This document shows positions 32,356 to 41,553 of a DNA stretch of 64,000 nt, piece after piece (position 1 is the first letter of the stretch; the number at the start of each line of letters is the position of its first letter). Origin of the DNA: Roseovarius sp. (GTDB taxonomy: Bacteria > Pseudomonadota > Alphaproteobacteria > Rhodobacterales > Rhodobacteraceae); NCBI RefSeq assembly GCF_027019125.1, contig NZ_JALUXE010000030.1, positions 434,001 to 498,000 of the forward strand. Direction: 5' to 3'. The notes below the pieces were generated by a model, which did no database searches, was not told where the DNA came from, and was given only the letters and a program-made list of their open reading frames with translations. The position numbers and the translations under genes are program-made.

Positions 32356-32676
32356 ATGTGTGTGGGCATTCCCATGCAGGTTCTGTCGCTGGACGGGGTC
32401 GCCGCGCGCGCCACGGATGGCGAGGGCGAGGCGCTGATTGATCTGACGCTGACAGGGCCGGTGGCGCCCGGCACATGGGTTCTGACCCATCTGGGGGCCG
32501 CGCGCGAGGTGCTGGACGAGGCCGAGGCGGTCAAGATCGCCGCCGCTGTGCGCGCGCTCAAATCCATCATGGCGGGGGGCGGTATGGGCGATGCCTTTGC
32601 CGATCTCGAGGCACGCGCGCCTGCCCTGCCGTCGCATTTGGAAGCCGCCCGCGTCGCGGGCAAGACAATCGCATGA
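32356..32676 (+). CDS. hupF: HypC-family chaperone HupF
   Basis: 106 residues starting MCVGIPMQV; the N-terminal Cys after Met removal is the conserved metal-binding residue of the HypC/HybG/HupF family. Longer than HypC in this window because of a C-terminal extension (DAFADLEARAPALPSHLE). HupF is a second HypC paralogue in aerobic hup systems, where it is thought to protect or stabilise HupL under oxygen. Sits 3 bases after hupD and 13 before hupG. Confidence 0.93.
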   Translation: MCVGIPMQVLSLDGVAARATDGEGEALIDLTLTGPVAPGTWVLTHLGAAREVLDEAEAVKIAAAVRALKSIMAGGGMGDAFADLEARAPALPSHLEAARVAGKTIA

Positions 32677-32689
32677 AAGAGGGAACGCC

Positions 32690-33070
32690 ATGACGCATCC
32701 GTTGATTGACCGGCTGAGTGCCGAATTGGGCTGGCCCTGTCTGGAGAGCCACGACGATCTGACCGCCTTTACCGCGCGCGAGGGGGTGCATGTGCTCTTT
32801 GTGCCCGGTGATCCCGCGCGCAACCTGGAAAGTGCCGATGTGGCGGTGATCCTGCCCGAATTGCGCATGGCCTTTCAGGGACGGTTCGATTGCGCCGTGG
32901 TGGGCGACACCATCGAGGCAGAGGTGCGCGAGGCGACCCGCGTGCTGAAAACGCCGAGCCTGATTTTCTATCGCGCGGGCGAGGTGATCGGCGCACTGCC
33001 CAAGGTGCGCGATTGGGATGAATACATGGCCCGGATCACGCAGATCCTGACCCGCAGCAACGCCGCCTGA
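32690..33070 (+). CDS. hupG: Hydrogenase assembly protein HupG (HyaE family)
   Basis: 126 residues from ATG 32690 (GAGGGAA upstream). Belongs to the HyaE/HupG group of thioredoxin-like proteins that lack the CxxC active site: the strand HVLFVPGDPARNLESADVAVILPEL stands where thioredoxin would have it, and TPSLIFYRAGEVIGALP keeps the cis-Pro loop. HyaE/HupG are proposed to bind the Tat-bearing small subunit before export. The ORF-track start is out of family context and overlaps hupF. Confidence 0.93.
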   Translation: MTHPLIDRLSAELGWPCLESHDDLTAFTAREGVHVLFVPGDPARNLESADVAVILPELRMAFQGRFDCAVVGDTIEAEVREATRVLKTPSLIFYRAGEVIGALPKVRDWDEYMARITQILTRSNAA

Positions 33071-33082
33071 GGAGGGCATCAC

Positions 33083-33916
33083 ATGGTCAGCAATTTTCAC
33101 CTGCCTCCCACCGGATTTGGCCCCGGATCGCAGCCCTTGGGCGAGGATGGCGCGGCGTTGGAATACATGCCGATGCCGCAGGACATGCGCGCCTATGCCC
33201 CGCATCTGCCCGAGGTCGAGGTGGGTGCGCATCTGACGCCGGCGCTCGATCTTTTGGCCGAGATTGCAGGGGCGGCCGAGCTGTGCGGCCGCATGGGCGG
33301 CCATCGGCGGTTTGACCTGTCGGGGCTGGATGCCGCCAATCGCGCGCTGATTGCCGAGACGATGGGCGCGGGCGAGGTGGCGATCAAGATCCACGACATT
33401 CCGGCGATTGCGGCGCAGGAAAGCGTTTTTGCCGGGGTCTGGGGGCTGAAGGGGGCCGGCGTCGATGCCATCGAGGTCGGGGCGGTGCCCGCGCAGGCGC
33501 TGAGCCGCGCCTTTGCGCCGCGCCGGGCCGGGCGAGAGGTGCCGCGCAGCGCACAGGTGGTGAACGCGCCGCCGCTCTTGGTCGAATTGCGGGACAAGTC
33601 GGCGCATTTCACGCCGGGGGACGAGGCGCATGTGATCAACCTGACGCTGTTGCCCCATACCGAGGCGGATCTGGAGTGGCTGGAGGCGCAGCTTGGCCAG
33701 GGATCGGTCGATATTCTGTCGCGCGGTTATGGCAACTGCCGGATCACCGCGACGGCGCTGGCGCATGTCTGGCGGGTGCGGTTCTACAATTCGATGGATG
33801 TGCTCATTCTCGACACGTTCGAGGTGACGGTCATGCCCGAGGTGGCGCTGGCCGCACCCGAGGATCTGGGAGATAGCGGCGCGCGCATTCTCGAAGTGCT
33901 GGAGGCCATTCGATGA
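33083..33916 (+). CDS. hupH: Hydrogenase assembly protein HupH (HyaF family)
   Basis: 277 residues of the HupH/HyaF family, a maturation factor for the small subunit of uptake hydrogenases made under oxygen. Recognised by position and by the C-terminal SVDILSRGYGNCRITATALAHVWRVRFYNS, split here by family-typical spacing. No catalytic motif is known. An AGGAGG site precedes the ATG. It overlaps hupJ by 4 bases (ATGA). Confidence 0.93.
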   Translation: MVSNFHLPPTGFGPGSQPLGEDGAALEYMPMPQDMRAYAPHLPEVEVGAHLTPALDLLAEIAGAAELCGRMGGHRRFDLSGLDAANRALIAETMGAGEVAIKIHDIPAIAAQESVFAGVWGLKGAGVDAIEVGAVPAQALSRAFAPRRAGREVPRSAQVVNAPPLLVELRDKSAHFTPGDEAHVINLTLLPHTEADLEWLEAQLGQGSVDILSRGYGNCRITATALAHVWRVRFYNSMDVLILDTFEVTVMPEVALAAPEDLGDSGARILEVLEAIR

Positions 33917-34689
33917 GCGGGTTCGAGGGGTCGTATCTGGGGGCCAATGACAAGATCAGCCCGCAGGCGATCATGGAATGCAAGATCTGCTGGACGCCCT
34001 ATGATCCGGCGGAGGGCGATGATACGCGCCAGATCGAGCCCGGCACGCCCTTTGTGGCGCTGCCGGAGGATTGGAAATGCCCCAATTGCGATGCGCCCAA
34101 GGAGCAATTTCTGGTGGGCGAGGACCCCGGCAGCGGTGCGCTCGCCGAGGCGGCGATGATCGGAGCCAAGACCCATGCGCTGGTCACGGATTTCACCGAA
34201 GTTTGGCATGGCAAGATGCGCGACGTGCCGATTGTCAACAAGCTCTTGCATGTGCAGGCGGTGGGATTCCAGATGCACGAGGGGCGGCCGCTTGGCGTGC
34301 TCATCAGCCCGTGGTTCATGAACCTTGTGCAATTGCCCGCCGAGGGCGAGGATTGGTCGGCGCTTGTGCCGGGGGCCAAGGAGGTGATCGGTTTTGCCTC
34401 GGGCGAATATGAGTTCATCCATAATGTCCGCGAGATGGTGGGGGGCTACAAGACCTGTTCGCTGTTCTCGCCGATGGGCGAGTTTCGCAACCAGGCGCAG
34501 GCGGTCGATGTGGCGCGGGCGGTGATGGTGGCGCTCTTTCAGGACGAACACCGCGCCGAGACCGACCGCGCCGCCGATATTCGCGCGGCACGCGAGGCCG
34601 AGATTGCGGCGCTCGAGGTGCCGGCGGCATTACCCGAGGCCCCGACGCGGCGGCAGGTGATTTCCGCCGGTCTGGCGAGCGAGGGCTGA
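33913..34689 (+). CDS. hupJ: Rubredoxin-HybE fusion HupJ (HupI+HupJ)
   Basis: 258 residues with two parts. Residues about 20-70 are a rubredoxin domain with MECKICWTPYDP and WKCPNCDAPKEQF, the four cysteines binding one iron. From about 90 onward it is a HybE/HupJ assembly chaperone (VPIVNKLLHVQAVGFQ, LGVLISPWFMNLVQLP). In Rhizobium these are the separate genes hupI and hupJ. The fusion suggests that rubredoxin electron transfer and chaperoning act at the same step. Overlaps hupH by 4 bases. Confidence 0.92.
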   Translation: MSGFEGSYLGANDKISPQAIMECKICWTPYDPAEGDDTRQIEPGTPFVALPEDWKCPNCDAPKEQFLVGEDPGSGALAEAAMIGAKTHALVTDFTEVWHGKMRDVPIVNKLLHVQAVGFQMHEGRPLGVLISPWFMNLVQLPAEGEDWSALVPGAKEVIGFASGEYEFIHNVREMVGGYKTCSLFSPMGEFRNQAQAVDVARAVMVALFQDEHRAETDRAADIRAAREAEIAALEVPAALPEAPTRRQVISAGLASEG

Positions 34690-34693
34690 GGCG

Positions 34694-35545
34694 ATGCTGG
34701 ACCTTGACCGGACCACGAGCGGTTTGCGTGCGGTGCCTGCACCGTCCTTGCCGCTGGCGCGTCTGGTCGAGGGGCGCGGGGTAGAGGAGGTGGCCGACCT
34801 GCTGCCGCGTCTTTTCAACCTGTGCCGGGTGGCGCAGACCGTGGCACTGCGGATGGCCTTGGGGTTGGAGGGGATCGAGACCGGCGCGCTGGCGGCCGAG
34901 ATTGCACGTGAACATGCGTTGAAGCTGAGCGTGGTCTGGCCTGTGCGGTTGGGCCTGCCGGTGCAGCCAGGGCAGGCGGCGCTGGGCGGGGAATTTCCGG
35001 ACGATGCGGAGGGGTTTGTGCGCTACATGCGCGGCGAGGCCGGGATTGCACCGCTCTTGCGCACGGTGGCGGCGCGGTTTGCACCGGGCGAGGGCGTGAG
35101 CAGCGTTCTGCCCGAGGTCACGCCCGCGCGTATCCTGACCCTGACCGCGCAGGAGAATTCCATCGCGGCGCGGCATCTGGCGCATCCGGTGATGCGGCAT
35201 GTCGAGGGGCGCTATGGGCGGGGGCCGCTCTGGCGGGTGGTGGCGCGGGCGCTGGATCATGCGGCGGCGGTTCGGGGCGATTTGCCCGCGCCGCAGCTGA
35301 CCCCGGAGGGCGTGGCAATCGTGCCCGCCGCGCGAGGCCTTTATGCGGTGCGGGCCGAGGTCGAGGCAGGCCGGGTGCGGCACCTCTGCCGGGTCACGCC
35401 GACGGATCACCTGATGGCTGACGGCGGGATCATGGCGCAGGCGCTTGCCAGCCTGCCACGCGCAAAGCATGCTGAGGCGAGGCTCTTGGTCGATCTGCTC
35501 GATCCTTGCGCGCCGGTCACGCTGGAGGGGGCCCACCATGCATGA
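34694..35545 (+). CDS. hupK: Hydrogenase scaffold protein HupK
   Basis: 283 residues. HupK is a distant, shortened relative of the large subunit, proposed to act as a scaffold for NiFe(CN)2CO assembly in aerobic hydrogenase systems. The remnants are visible: LFNLCRVAQ stands in the place of the N-terminal RxCGxC motif, and [12 protein letters not shown] in the place of C-terminal DPCxxC, each with one Cys left. The stop overlaps hypA by 8 bases. Confidence 0.92.
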   Translation: MLDLDRTTSGLRAVPAPSLPLARLVEGRGVEEVADLLPRLFNLCRVAQTVALRMALGLEGIETGALAAEIAREHALKLSVVWPVRLGLPVQPGQAALGGEFPDDAEGFVRYMRGEAGIAPLLRTVAARFAPGEGVSSVLPEVTPARILTLTAQENSIAARHLAHPVMRHVEGRYGRGPLWRVVARALDHAAAVRGDLPAPQLTPEGVAIVPAARGLYAVRAEVEAGRVRHLCRVTPTDHLMADGGIMAQALASLPRAKHAEARLLVDLLDPCAPVTLEGAHHA

Positions 35546-35879
35546 GATGTCGCTGGTCGAGGGGATGCGCCGGGTGATCGAGGATCAGGCGCGGGCGCAT
35601 GACTTTGCCCGCGTCAAGGTGCTGCGGGTCGAGATCGGGCGCTTTGCCTGTATCGAGAAACCGGCGTTGGAGTTTGCCTTTGACGTGGTGATGCGCGGCA
35701 GCGTCGCGGAAGGGGCGCAATTGGAGATGATCGACCTGGCCGGTCGGGCCATGTGCTACGATTGCGTGGCCGAGGTCGAGATTGCCGAGCGGCTGTCGCC
35801 CTGTCCGCTCTGTGGTGGCGGGCGGCTGATGCCGGTGGGGGGCGATGAAATGCGGATCAAGGATATGGAGGTGATCTGA
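35538..35879 (+). CDS. hypA: Hydrogenase nickel-insertion protein HypA
   Basis: 113 residues from the ATG at 35538, giving the MHEMSLVEG start in which His2 binds nickel. The zinc site is CYDC ... CPLCGG near residues 75-95. HypA delivers nickel to the large-subunit precursor together with HypB. The start lies inside hupK (8-base overlap) and the stop shares a base with the hypB start (TGATG), so translation is coupled across the three genes. Confidence 0.96.
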   Translation: MHEMSLVEGMRRVIEDQARAHDFARVKVLRVEIGRFACIEKPALEFAFDVVMRGSVAEGAQLEMIDLAGRAMCYDCVAEVEIAERLSPCPLCGGGRLMPVGGDEMRIKDMEVI

Positions 35880-36718
35880 TGTGCACGGTTTGCGGATGCG
35901 GGACAGGATCGGTCGAGGGGCATCATGGGCATGAGCACCACCACCATCATCACCACCACCCCCACGATCACGGGCACGGCCATGGCCATGGCGATCTGCA
36001 TTTCGGCCAGGGTCCCGCCGGGGTCGAGGTGGCGGGGATGTCTCAGGCGCGGCTGATCGAGATCGAGACCGACATTCTGGCCAAGAATGACCGCTATGCC
36101 GCGGCGAACCGGGCGCGGCTGGCCGAATTGGGCGCGTTTGCGGTCAACCTTGTCTCGTCGCCCGGATCGGGCAAGACCACGCTACTGTGCCGGACCATCG
36201 AGGCCCTGGGCGCGCAGCCCCTGGCGGTGATCGAGGGCGATCAGCAGACCGCCAACGATGCCGATCGCATTCGCGCCACCGGCGCGCAGGCGGTGCAGGT
36301 CAACACCGGCAAGGGCTGTCATCTGGATGGGCATATGGTGGGCCATGCGATGGAGCATCTCGACATCGCGCCCGCCTCGCTGCTTTTCATCGAGAATGTC
36401 GGCAATCTGGTCTGTCCTGCGGCCTTTGATCTGGGCGAGGATTGCAAGGTGGCGATCCTGAGCGTGACCGAAGGCGAGGACAAGCCGTTGAAATATCCCG
36501 ATATGTTCACCGCCGCTCGGCTGGCGCTGCTGAACAAGGTCGATCTGGCCCCCCATTGCGATGTCGATCTGGACCTCTACGAGGCCAATCTGACCCGCGT
36601 CAATCCGGGGCTGGAGGTGATCCGCGTCTCGGCGCGCACCGGCGAAGGGATGGACCGCTGGTTGGGGTGGTTGCAAGGCAGGCTGGCGCAGAAATCCAAC
36701 CGCGCGGCGGCGGAGTAG
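35879..36718 (+). CDS. hypB: Hydrogenase nickel-incorporation GTPase HypB
   Basis: 279 residues. An N-terminal CTVCGCG motif is followed by a very His-rich segment (about residues 15-41, with eight consecutive His), which can store nickel. Then a GTPase domain: P-loop [11 protein letters not shown] near 93-103, [13 protein letters not shown], the metal-site KGCHLDGHM, and NKVDL for guanine specificity. GTP hydrolysis drives nickel insertion. It is followed 3 bases later by hupR, as in R. capsulatus. Confidence 0.97.
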   Translation: MCTVCGCGTGSVEGHHGHEHHHHHHHHPHDHGHGHGHGDLHFGQGPAGVEVAGMSQARLIEIETDILAKNDRYAAANRARLAELGAFAVNLVSSPGSGKTTLLCRTIEALGAQPLAVIEGDQQTANDADRIRATGAQAVQVNTGKGCHLDGHMVGHAMEHLDIAPASLLFIENVGNLVCPAAFDLGEDCKVAILSVTEGEDKPLKYPDMFTAARLALLNKVDLAPHCDVDLDLYEANLTRVNPGLEVIRVSARTGEGMDRWLGWLQGRLAQKSNRAAAE

Positions 36719-36721
36719 AAG

Positions 36722-38206
36722 ATGGCGGTGCTGCCCACCCTCTTGCTGGTCGATGACGAGGCGCATTCGCTCAATGCCATGCGGATGGCGCTGGAGGATG
36801 AATTCGACTGCCTGACGGCCAGTGACGCCGAGGAAGCCACACGGTTGATGGCCGAGCATGACGTGCAGGTGATCTTCTGCGATCAGCGCATGCCGGGGCG
36901 CTCTGGCGTGGCGTTCCTGACCGAGGTGCGCGACCGCTGGCCCGAGGCGGTACGTATCATCATCACCGGATTTACCGAGACCAATGACATGATCGCCGCG
37001 ATCAATGAGGCGGGCATCTATCAGTTCGTCACCAAGCCCTGGCATCCCGATCACCTGCTGATGACCGCCAAGAATGCCGCCGACCTTTTTCGCCTGAGCC
37101 GCGAGCATGAGCGGATGTCGCTGGAAATGCGCTATCTGGCGCGCAATGTCGAAAGCAAGCTGGAGCAGCAGCGCCGGGCGCTGCGCGAGGGGTTGGGGTT
37201 TGAAAAGGTGTTGCGTGCGCCCAATTCGCCGCTCAACGCGGTGATCGCGCAGGCGCGGCAATACGCGAGCTTCGATGTGCCGGTGTTGATCACCGGCGAG
37301 GTGGGCACCGGCAAGGCCGCACTGGCGCGGGCGATGCATTACGGCTCTTTGCGGGCGGATCGGCCGTTTCAGGAAATCGACTGCACCGGGGTCGAGGATG
37401 ATATTCTGGAGCTTGAGCTCTTCGGCGCGCGGCGCGGGGCGATTGCGGGGCTTCAGACCGGCAAGGTGGGGCTCTTGCAGAAGGCGGATCGGGGGACGCT
37501 GTTTCTCAATGGTCTGGCTGGGCTGAGCCCGCGGATGCAACTTGCGCTGTTGCGGGTGGCGCGCGAGGGGGCGTTTCGCCCGCTCGGCAGCCATGAGATG
37601 AGCCGCGTCGATCTGCGTCTTTTGGGAGGGGCGGATCGTGATTTGCGCGCCGAGGTGGCCGAGGGGCGGTTTCGCGCCGATCTCTATCATGCGCTGGCGC
37701 GCACCACGCTTGAGGTGCCGCCGCTGCGCGAGCGGCCGGGGGATTTGGGTATTCTGGCGCAAAGCCTCTTGTTCGAAGCGGCGGCGGCGCATGGCAAGCC
37801 GGTGCATGGTCTGTCGGAGGATGCGGTCCGGTTTCTGGCGGGCTATGACTGGCCCGGCAATCTGCGCGAGTTGGAAAACGAGATCACGCGCATGCTGATC
37901 TTTTCGCAAGACAGCCTGCTGGGGCCGGAGCTGATTTCGCGGCATATCCTGCAGGCGGCACCGGGAGCGCGGCCTGATCTGGCGCTGGATGCGGTGCTGG
38001 CGGGGCGCGGCACGCTCAAGGACCGGGTGGAAGAGGTCGAGGCGCGTATCCTGCGCGAGACCCTGACGCGGCTGAAATGGAACAAGAGCCGCGCGGCGCA
38101 GGAGCTGGACCTGAGCCGCGTGGGCCTGCGCGCCAAGATCGAGCGCTACGGGATCGAGGAACCGGGCAAGGTGCCCCAATCCGACCCCCAATCAGAGGAG
38201 GAGTGA
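36722..38206 (+). CDS. hupR: Hydrogenase response regulator HupR (NtrC-like, degenerate AAA+)
   Basis: 494 residues. Receiver domain 1-120 with acidic D11/D12, phosphoacceptor D54 in FCDQRMPG and K105. Central AAA+ domain has Walker A GEVGTGKA (192-199), but the sigma-54 contact loop GAFTGA reads GAIAGL (239-244) and Walker B reads FLNGL instead of FLDEI (about 261-265). The arginine-finger helix [10 protein letters not shown] and a C-terminal Fis-type HTH ([20 protein letters not shown]) remain. R. capsulatus HupR works with the housekeeping sigma factor and activates when unphosphorylated; the lost motifs fit that mode. Activates hupS in relatives. Confidence 0.93.
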   Translation: MAVLPTLLLVDDEAHSLNAMRMALEDEFDCLTASDAEEATRLMAEHDVQVIFCDQRMPGRSGVAFLTEVRDRWPEAVRIIITGFTETNDMIAAINEAGIYQFVTKPWHPDHLLMTAKNAADLFRLSREHERMSLEMRYLARNVESKLEQQRRALREGLGFEKVLRAPNSPLNAVIAQARQYASFDVPVLITGEVGTGKAALARAMHYGSLRADRPFQEIDCTGVEDDILELELFGARRGAIAGLQTGKVGLLQKADRGTLFLNGLAGLSPRMQLALLRVAREGAFRPLGSHEMSRVDLRLLGGADRDLRAEVAEGRFRADLYHALARTTLEVPPLRERPGDLGILAQSLLFEAAAAHGKPVHGLSEDAVRFLAGYDWPGNLRELENEITRMLIFSQDSLLGPELISRHILQAAPGARPDLALDAVLAGRGTLKDRVEEVEARILRETLTRLKWNKSRAAQELDLSRVGLRAKIERYGIEEPGKVPQSDPQSEEE

Positions 38207-38209
38207 GCC

Positions 38210-38500
38210 ATGTGTCTGGGTATACCCGGTCAGATCGTTGCGGTGACGGATGCCGCCCGGATGATGGCCATGGCCGAGGTGTCGGGCGTGCGGCGTGCGG
38301 TCAATGTGGCCTGTATCGCGCAGGGGCCGCTTGAGGATCTCGTGGGGCACTGGGCGCTCATCCATGTGGGCTTTGCCATGGCGGTGATCGACGAGGACGA
38401 GGCCGCCAAGACGCTCGAGGCGCTGCGGGGCCTGGGCGAGGCGCAGGAAACGCTGGAGGCGATGGCGGCGGGCGATGCGGCACTGGAGGGTCAGATATGA
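38210..38500 (+). CDS. hypC: Hydrogenase maturation chaperone HypC
   Basis: 96 residues starting MCLGIPGQIV; Cys2 and a later His carry the Fe(CN)2CO unit between HypD and the large subunit. Encoded 3 bases after hupR and overlapping hypD by 4 bases (ATGA), consistent with the tight HypCD complex. The second HypC-type protein in the island is HupF. Confidence 0.95.
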   Translation: MCLGIPGQIVAVTDAARMMAMAEVSGVRRAVNVACIAQGPLEDLVGHWALIHVGFAMAVIDEDEAAKTLEALRGLGEAQETLEAMAAGDAALEGQI

Positions 38501-39633
38501 AATATGCCGACGAGTTTCGCGATCCCAGGGCTGCGCGCGCGCTGTTGGACAAGATTGCCGATGTGACCGCCGCCATCGGGGCCACGGCGGAAAACCCCAA
38601 GCGGATCATGGAGATTTGCGGCGGGCATACCCATGCGATCTTTCGTTACGGTCTGGACAAGCTGGTGCCCGAGGGGCTGGATTTCATCCATGGCCCCGGC
38701 TGTCCGGTCTGCGTGCTGCCGATGGCGCGGGTCGATGAATGTGTCGAACTGGCCGAAGACCCGCGCGTGATCTTTACCACCTTTGGCGATGCGATGCGCG
38801 TGCCCGGCAGCCGCAAGAGCCTGTTGCAGGCCAAGGCCGATGGCGCGGACATCCGCATGGTCTATTCGCCGCTCGATGCACTGGAAATCGCGCGGCGTAA
38901 TCCGGAACGCGAGGTCGTGTTCTTTGGCCTGGGGTTCGAGACCACGACCCCCTCGACGGCGCTGTCGATTCAGGCGGCGGCGGCCGAGGGATTGGAGAAT
39001 TTCAGCGTCTTTTGCAATCACATCACCGTGCCGCCGCCCATCAAGGCGCTGCTTGATGATCCCTACATGCGGCTTGATGGTTTTGTCGGGCCGGGGCATG
39101 TGTCGATGGTGATCGGCATCCATCCCTATGATTTCATTGCCCGCGACTATGGCAAGCCGATCGTTGTCGCGGGGTTCGAGCCGCTCGACCTCTTGCAATC
39201 CGTGCTGATGGTGCTGGAACAGATCCGCGACGGGCGGGCGGAGGTGGAAAACCAATATGCCCGCGTGGTGCCCGAGCATGGCAATCCGGTAAGCCTTGCG
39301 GCGATGGCCGATGTCTACGAGCCGCGCCCCTCGTTCGAGTGGCGGGGGCTGGGCGAGATTGACGCAAGCGGGCTGCGCATCCGCCCCGCCTATGCCGCCT
39401 ATGACGCGGAGGTGAAATTCGGCGTGGGCTATGGTGCCGCGCGCCGCAACGTGCCCGAGCCCGAGGGATGCGCCTGCGGAGCGGTGATGACGGGACGAAT
39501 CAAGCCTGTGGCCTGTCCGCAATTCGGGCGCGGGTGCACGCCCGAGATGCCCTTGGGCGCGCTGATGGTCAGTTCGGAAGGGGCCTGTGCCGCCTATTAC
39601 CAATACGGTGGCGCGCGGGCCGAGGCGGTCTAG
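38497..39633 (+). CDS. hypD: Hydrogenase maturation scaffold HypD
   Basis: 378-residue iron-sulfur protein on which Fe(CN)2CO is built with HypC and HypE. Conserved motifs: ICGGHTHAIFRYG, HGPGCPVCVLP (redox Cys pair), GFETTTPSTA, and a C-terminal cysteine cluster (CACGAVMTG, CPQFGRGCTPEMP). Overlaps hypC. Its TAG stop marks the first base of a hairpin repeat, so translation is not coupled to hypE. Confidence 0.96.
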   Translation: MKYADEFRDPRAARALLDKIADVTAAIGATAENPKRIMEICGGHTHAIFRYGLDKLVPEGLDFIHGPGCPVCVLPMARVDECVELAEDPRVIFTTFGDAMRVPGSRKSLLQAKADGADIRMVYSPLDALEIARRNPEREVVFFGLGFETTTPSTALSIQAAAAEGLENFSVFCNHITVPPPIKALLDDPYMRLDGFVGPGHVSMVIGIHPYDFIARDYGKPIVVAGFEPLDLLQSVLMVLEQIRDGRAEVENQYARVVPEHGNPVSLAAMADVYEPRPSFEWRGLGEIDASGLRIRPAYAAYDAEVKFGVGYGAARRNVPEPEGCACGAVMTGRIKPVACPQFGRGCTPEMPLGALMVSSEGACAAYYQYGGARAEAV

Positions 39634-39688
39634 GGGGCGCTGCCCCCGCGCCCGCGGCGCTCCCCCGGAGTAGTTATGGAAAGATGAA
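39633..39688. repeat. Modular hairpin repeat, copy 2 (hypD-hypE junction)
   Basis: Same first module as copy 1 (GGGGGC-gct-GCCCCC), a shorter central hairpin GCGCC-cgc-GGCGC, and the tail TCCCCCGGAGTAGTTATGG ... AGATGAAA. It starts at the last base of the hypD stop. The purine tail GGAAAGATGAAAAC lies right before the hypE ATG. Confidence 0.8.
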
Positions 39689-39691
39689 AAC

Positions 39692-40714
39692 ATGAGCTTG
39701 AGGGATACGCGGGTCACGCTGGCCCATGGCGGTGGCGGCACGGCGATGCGCGATCTGATCGAAGAGGTGTTCACCTCGGTCTTTGCGCCCGAGATGATGG
39801 AAGATCAGGCGCGGCTGATGGCGGCAGGATTGCAGGAGCCGGGCGCGCGGCTGGCCTTCACCACCGACAGTTTCGTGGTCGATCCGGTCGAATTTCCGGG
39901 CGGAGACATTGGCACCATCGCGGTGTGCGGCACGGTCAACGATCTGGCGGTGGGGGGCGCGCGGCCCCTCTGGCTGTCGGCGGCGTTCATCATCGAAGAG
40001 GGGACCGAAGTGGCGCTCTTGCGGCGGATCGTGGCCTCGATGCAGGCCGAGGCCGAGGCGGCGGGGGTGCGTATCGTGACGGGCGACACCAAGGTGGTGG
40101 GGCGCGGCATGGCCGACAAGCTCTTTGTGACCACCGCCGGTGTGGGGGTGATCCCGCCGGGGCGCGATTTGCAGGCGGGCCACATTCGCGCGGGCGACGT
40201 GGTGCTGGTCAATGGCGTGCTGGGCGATCACGGCGCGGCAATTCTGGCGGCGCGGGGGGATATGGCGCTCTCGGTGGATCTGGTGTCGGACTGTCAGGGA
40301 TTGGGCCATCTGATGGAGGCGGTGCTGGCGGCGGCGCCGGGGACACGCGCGGCCCGCGATGCGACGCGGGGCGGGGTGGCCTCGGTGCTCAATGAAATGG
40401 CGGCGGCGGCGGGGCTGGCGATCGAAATTGATGAGGCGGCTCTGCCGCTGCGCACGGAAGTGCGGGGAATGTGCGAGATCCTCGGGCTTGATCCGCTCTA
40501 TCTGGCCAATGAGGGGCGCGTGGTGGTGGTCGTGCCCGAGGCCGAGGCCGAGGCGGCCCTGGCGGCGATGCGCGCGCGCCCCGATGGCACCGGGGCGGTG
40601 GCGATTGGCCGCGTGATGCCGGGCCGCGCCGGGCAGGTCACGATGCGCACGCTCTTTGGCGGGACGCGGATTGTGGATATGCTGGTGGGCGAGCAGTTGC
40701 CGCGTATCTGCTGA
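39692..40714 (+). CDS. hypE: Hydrogenase maturation protein HypE
   Basis: 340-residue ATP-dependent enzyme that dehydrates the thiocarbamate on its C-terminal Cys to thiocyanate, the source of cyanide ligands. Starts MSLRDTRVTLAHGGGGTAMRDL (split by family spacing), with the ATP-binding GDTKVVGRG and ends LPRIC, the essential C-terminal motif. The only gene of hypABRCDE separated by a repeat from its neighbour. It is convergent with exoD and is the last gene of the island. Confidence 0.97.
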   Translation: MSLRDTRVTLAHGGGGTAMRDLIEEVFTSVFAPEMMEDQARLMAAGLQEPGARLAFTTDSFVVDPVEFPGGDIGTIAVCGTVNDLAVGGARPLWLSAAFIIEEGTEVALLRRIVASMQAEAEAAGVRIVTGDTKVVGRGMADKLFVTTAGVGVIPPGRDLQAGHIRAGDVVLVNGVLGDHGAAILAARGDMALSVDLVSDCQGLGHLMEAVLAAAPGTRAARDATRGGVASVLNEMAAAAGLAIEIDEAALPLRTEVRGMCEILGLDPLYLANEGRVVVVVPEAEAEAALAAMRARPDGTGAVAIGRVMPGRAGQVTMRTLFGGTRIVDMLVGEQLPRIC

Positions 40715-40731
40715 GGCGCGGCGGCGGCATC

Positions 40732-41352
40732 CTAGTGCAAGAGCGCGTCCGCCCCGGCCGCAACCGACAGAATGATCGTGACGGTCAGCACGACCGACAG
40801 CACGCCCAGAAGGAGGCCGACGAAGCTGACAAGCCCGTCGCGTTCCACGATGCCCACCCCCACGGTAAAGAGCGAGACCGCCGGGAACCAGCCGCTGAGC
40901 GGCACCGGTAGAAAGAGCGCGAAGGCGATCACGAAGAGCACGAGGCCGAGCGGACGCTCGTTGCGGCGCGCAAAGAGCGTGATGTAGCGGGGCCGGAGAA
41001 TACGTTCGAGCCGCCGCGTGATGGGACGCAGCCGCAGCACGCCGCGCCGCAGGCGATCCAGATCTATGCGCAGGCCTGACAGCACCCGAGGCAGGCGGAC
41101 ATGCGGATAGCCGAGAAACATCTGGCCGGTCGTGACGAGCAGCGGCAGCGCGGTCAAGAGCGTGGTGCCGGGGGGCAGCGGCAGCAGCGTGACCAGTGAA
41201 AACACAACGATGGCCCAGCCGAACGAGGTCTCGCCCAAGGCGGTGAGCAGCGTGCCGAGGGTCAGCGTTCCGGCGCGATGCTGGGCACGCGAGGTCCGCA
41301 GGATCGGAAGCGACAGCGACGGTCGTTTCCGCTTGGCCTTTTTGCCTGTCAT
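40732..41352 (-). CDS. ExoD-family membrane protein
   Basis: 206 residues, three or four hydrophobic segments. The N-terminal LTLGTLLTALGETSFGWAIV and LPPGTTLLTALPLLVTTGQM, plus FLPVPLSGWFPAVSLFTVGVG, fit the ExoD family first described for exopolysaccharide synthesis and alkaline survival in Sinorhizobium. The biochemical role is unknown. A basic N-terminus (KKAKRKRP) is likely cytoplasmic. It is convergent with hypE and divergent from the exchanger gene across a 200-base gap. Confidence 0.82.
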   Translation of the reverse strand: MTGKKAKRKRPSLSLPILRTSRAQHRAGTLTLGTLLTALGETSFGWAIVVFSLVTLLPLPPGTTLLTALPLLVTTGQMFLGYPHVRLPRVLSGLRIDLDRLRRGVLRLRPITRRLERILRPRYITLFARRNERPLGLVLFVIAFALFLPVPLSGWFPAVSLFTVGVGIVERDGLVSFVGLLLGVLSVVLTVTIILSVAAGADALLH

Positions 41353-41553
41353 GCTGCGCCTCTCATAATCCTGCGCGACATATCGGATGCTCTGCGCCTG
41401 AATTCAATCGCTGCTTTGTGTCTAGTCGGGAATGATGACGAATAGACATCGACCTGTGTCGCGTCCTCTTATCTTTGCGGGGTCGCGCACCTAGCTCTAG
41501 CGATGGTGCGCCCGGGCATGGGCCGGGGCGGTCAGGACAAGGTCTGACTCCAG

